A DNA stretch of 5,359 nt from Candidatus Sulfotelmatobacter sp. (GTDB taxonomy: Bacteria > Acidobacteriota > Terriglobia > Terriglobales > Acidobacteriaceae). Position 1 is the first letter of the stretch. Each line of letters opens with the position of its first letter. The stretch lies in the NCBI GenBank assembly GCA_030040725.1, contig JASHTD010000201.1:1-5359 (forward strand). Reading direction: 5' to 3'. This document shows, piece after piece, positions 4,760 to 5,359 of the stretch. Both the position numbers and the translations under genes were made by a program. Below the pieces are notes generated by a model that saw only the letters and a program-made list of their open reading frames with translations, was not told where the DNA came from and did no database searches.

Positions 4760-5359
4760 ATGCTGCGCAAACCTTGGCTATTGCCATTACTTTTCATCCC
4801 TGTGTTCCCCTCGCTCGTGTCTACTTCGCCGGCTCAGGAATCGCGCCATTTCATTTTTCATTACGGCTTCACGGTGAGAAATCTGCCGGCGAACCAGAAA
4901 GTTCGCATCTGGTTTCCGCAGGCGAGGTCGGACCGCTGGCAGGAGGTAAAGATTGTCTCGGCCAAGGGCGACCTGCCGCTGAAAAACTTTCGCGATTCGA
5001 GATATGGCGATGAGATTTACTATGCCGAAACATCCCGTGCTGCTCGGCCGGAGCTGCACTTTGAAATCGAATACGATATCGTCCGCCGGGAGCGCGTGGC
5101 TCTGGGAGGCAATGCACTGCTCTTGGTTCGCGCCTCGCTCTCCTCAAAAGAAAGACGGGAGGATTTGCAGCCCGACGCGTTGGTTCCGGTCACCGGCTTG
5201 CCGGCCGATTTGGCAATGAAGGTTACGCAAGGAAAAACGGAGCCGCTCGATAAGGCCCGCGCCATCTACGATTACGTTTTTACGACGATGCGCTACGACA
5301 AGACCGGAACCGGTTGGGGACGCGGCGACGTGCTCTACGCCTGCGACGCAAAAAAAGGC
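4760..5359 (+). CDS. Secreted transglutaminase-like domain protein (partial, 3' end beyond window)
   Basis: The first 200 residues of a longer protein; the frame is open to the window edge. Residues 1-25 are a Sec signal peptide: MLRK, a hydrophobic Leu/Pro/Phe core, and a likely cut at SPA-QE, so the protein is exported. Residues about 28-140 look like an all-beta domain (alternating HFIFHYGFTV, KVRIWFPQ, LHFEIEYDIV). Residues about 163-200 match the opening of a transglutaminase-like (papain-fold) core: LDKARAIYDYVFTTMRYDK, then GWGRGDVLYACDAKKG. In relatives this is followed at once by G-N-C-T-D, where the Cys is catalytic, so the nucleophile lies just outside the window and cannot be checked. 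Such proteins act as cysteine proteases or amidases in the periplasm; the substrate is unknown. It is divergent from the ABC operon across 229 bases, with a good ribosome site. Confidence 0.88.
   Translation, partial: MLRKPWLLPLLFIPVFPSLVSTSPAQESRHFIFHYGFTVRNLPANQKVRIWFPQARSDRWQEVKIVSAKGDLPLKNFRDSRYGDEIYYAETSRAARPELHFEIEYDIVRRERVALGGNALLLVRASLSSKERREDLQPDALVPVTGLPADLAMKVTQGKTEPLDKARAIYDYVFTTMRYDKTGTGWGRGDVLYACDAKKG

Noticed and set aside
4653..4877. Plus-strand open frame of 74 codons in the divergent region.
   Set aside because: It overlaps the signal peptide region of the transglutaminase-like gene in another frame and has no ribosome site or recognisable features.
4744..5013. Plus-strand open frame of 89 codons starting at ATG 4744.
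   Set aside because: It is a frame shadow of the transglutaminase-like gene; the AAGGAAG ribosome site lies after this ATG and serves 4760.

Overview
The window reads as ordinary chromosomal sequence from a moderately GC-rich, diderm-type bacterium, most likely an Acidobacteriota member. That placement is an inference. It rests on the style of the transglutaminase-like protein at the right edge, the small basic 'LS.EAR.RI.EAQR.RWAK' protein, and a 'GTCATCCCGA...GAGGGATCT' intergenic palindrome, all of which I associate with that phylum. No marker gene settles it.

Layout, left to right. Bases 1-135 are upstream sequence with no convincing gene. A Tat-exported amidase, closely resembling the Stenotrophomonas-type peptide amidase, occupies 136-1794 (+). 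After a 155-base gap comes a small basic protein of 75 residues at 1950-2177 (+) with a strong ribosome binding site. Bases 2178-2317 separate convergent genes and hold two inverted repeats but no classical intrinsic terminator. An ABC-2 type exporter lies on the minus strand: the ATPase (4530 down to 3595) is followed, after an unusually long 161-base gap with two hairpins, by the permease (3433 down to 2318). Bases 4531-4759 form a divergent intergenic region rich in hairpins, including a good minus-strand intrinsic terminator lying 64 bases before the ATPase start. A secreted transglutaminase-like protein begins at 4760 (+) and runs off the right edge just before its expected catalytic cysteine.

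How the genes relate: the ATPase and permease should assemble into one exporter of unknown substrate (DrrAB/NatAB-like layout). The amidase and the transglutaminase-like protein are both predicted to act outside the cytoplasm on amide or peptide bonds, but nothing in the layout ties them to the exporter.

I found no defence system, mobile element, CRISPR array or clear novel gene cluster. The most interesting signals are non-coding: a possible attenuator-type leader before the ABC operon, and a REP-like palindrome between its two genes.
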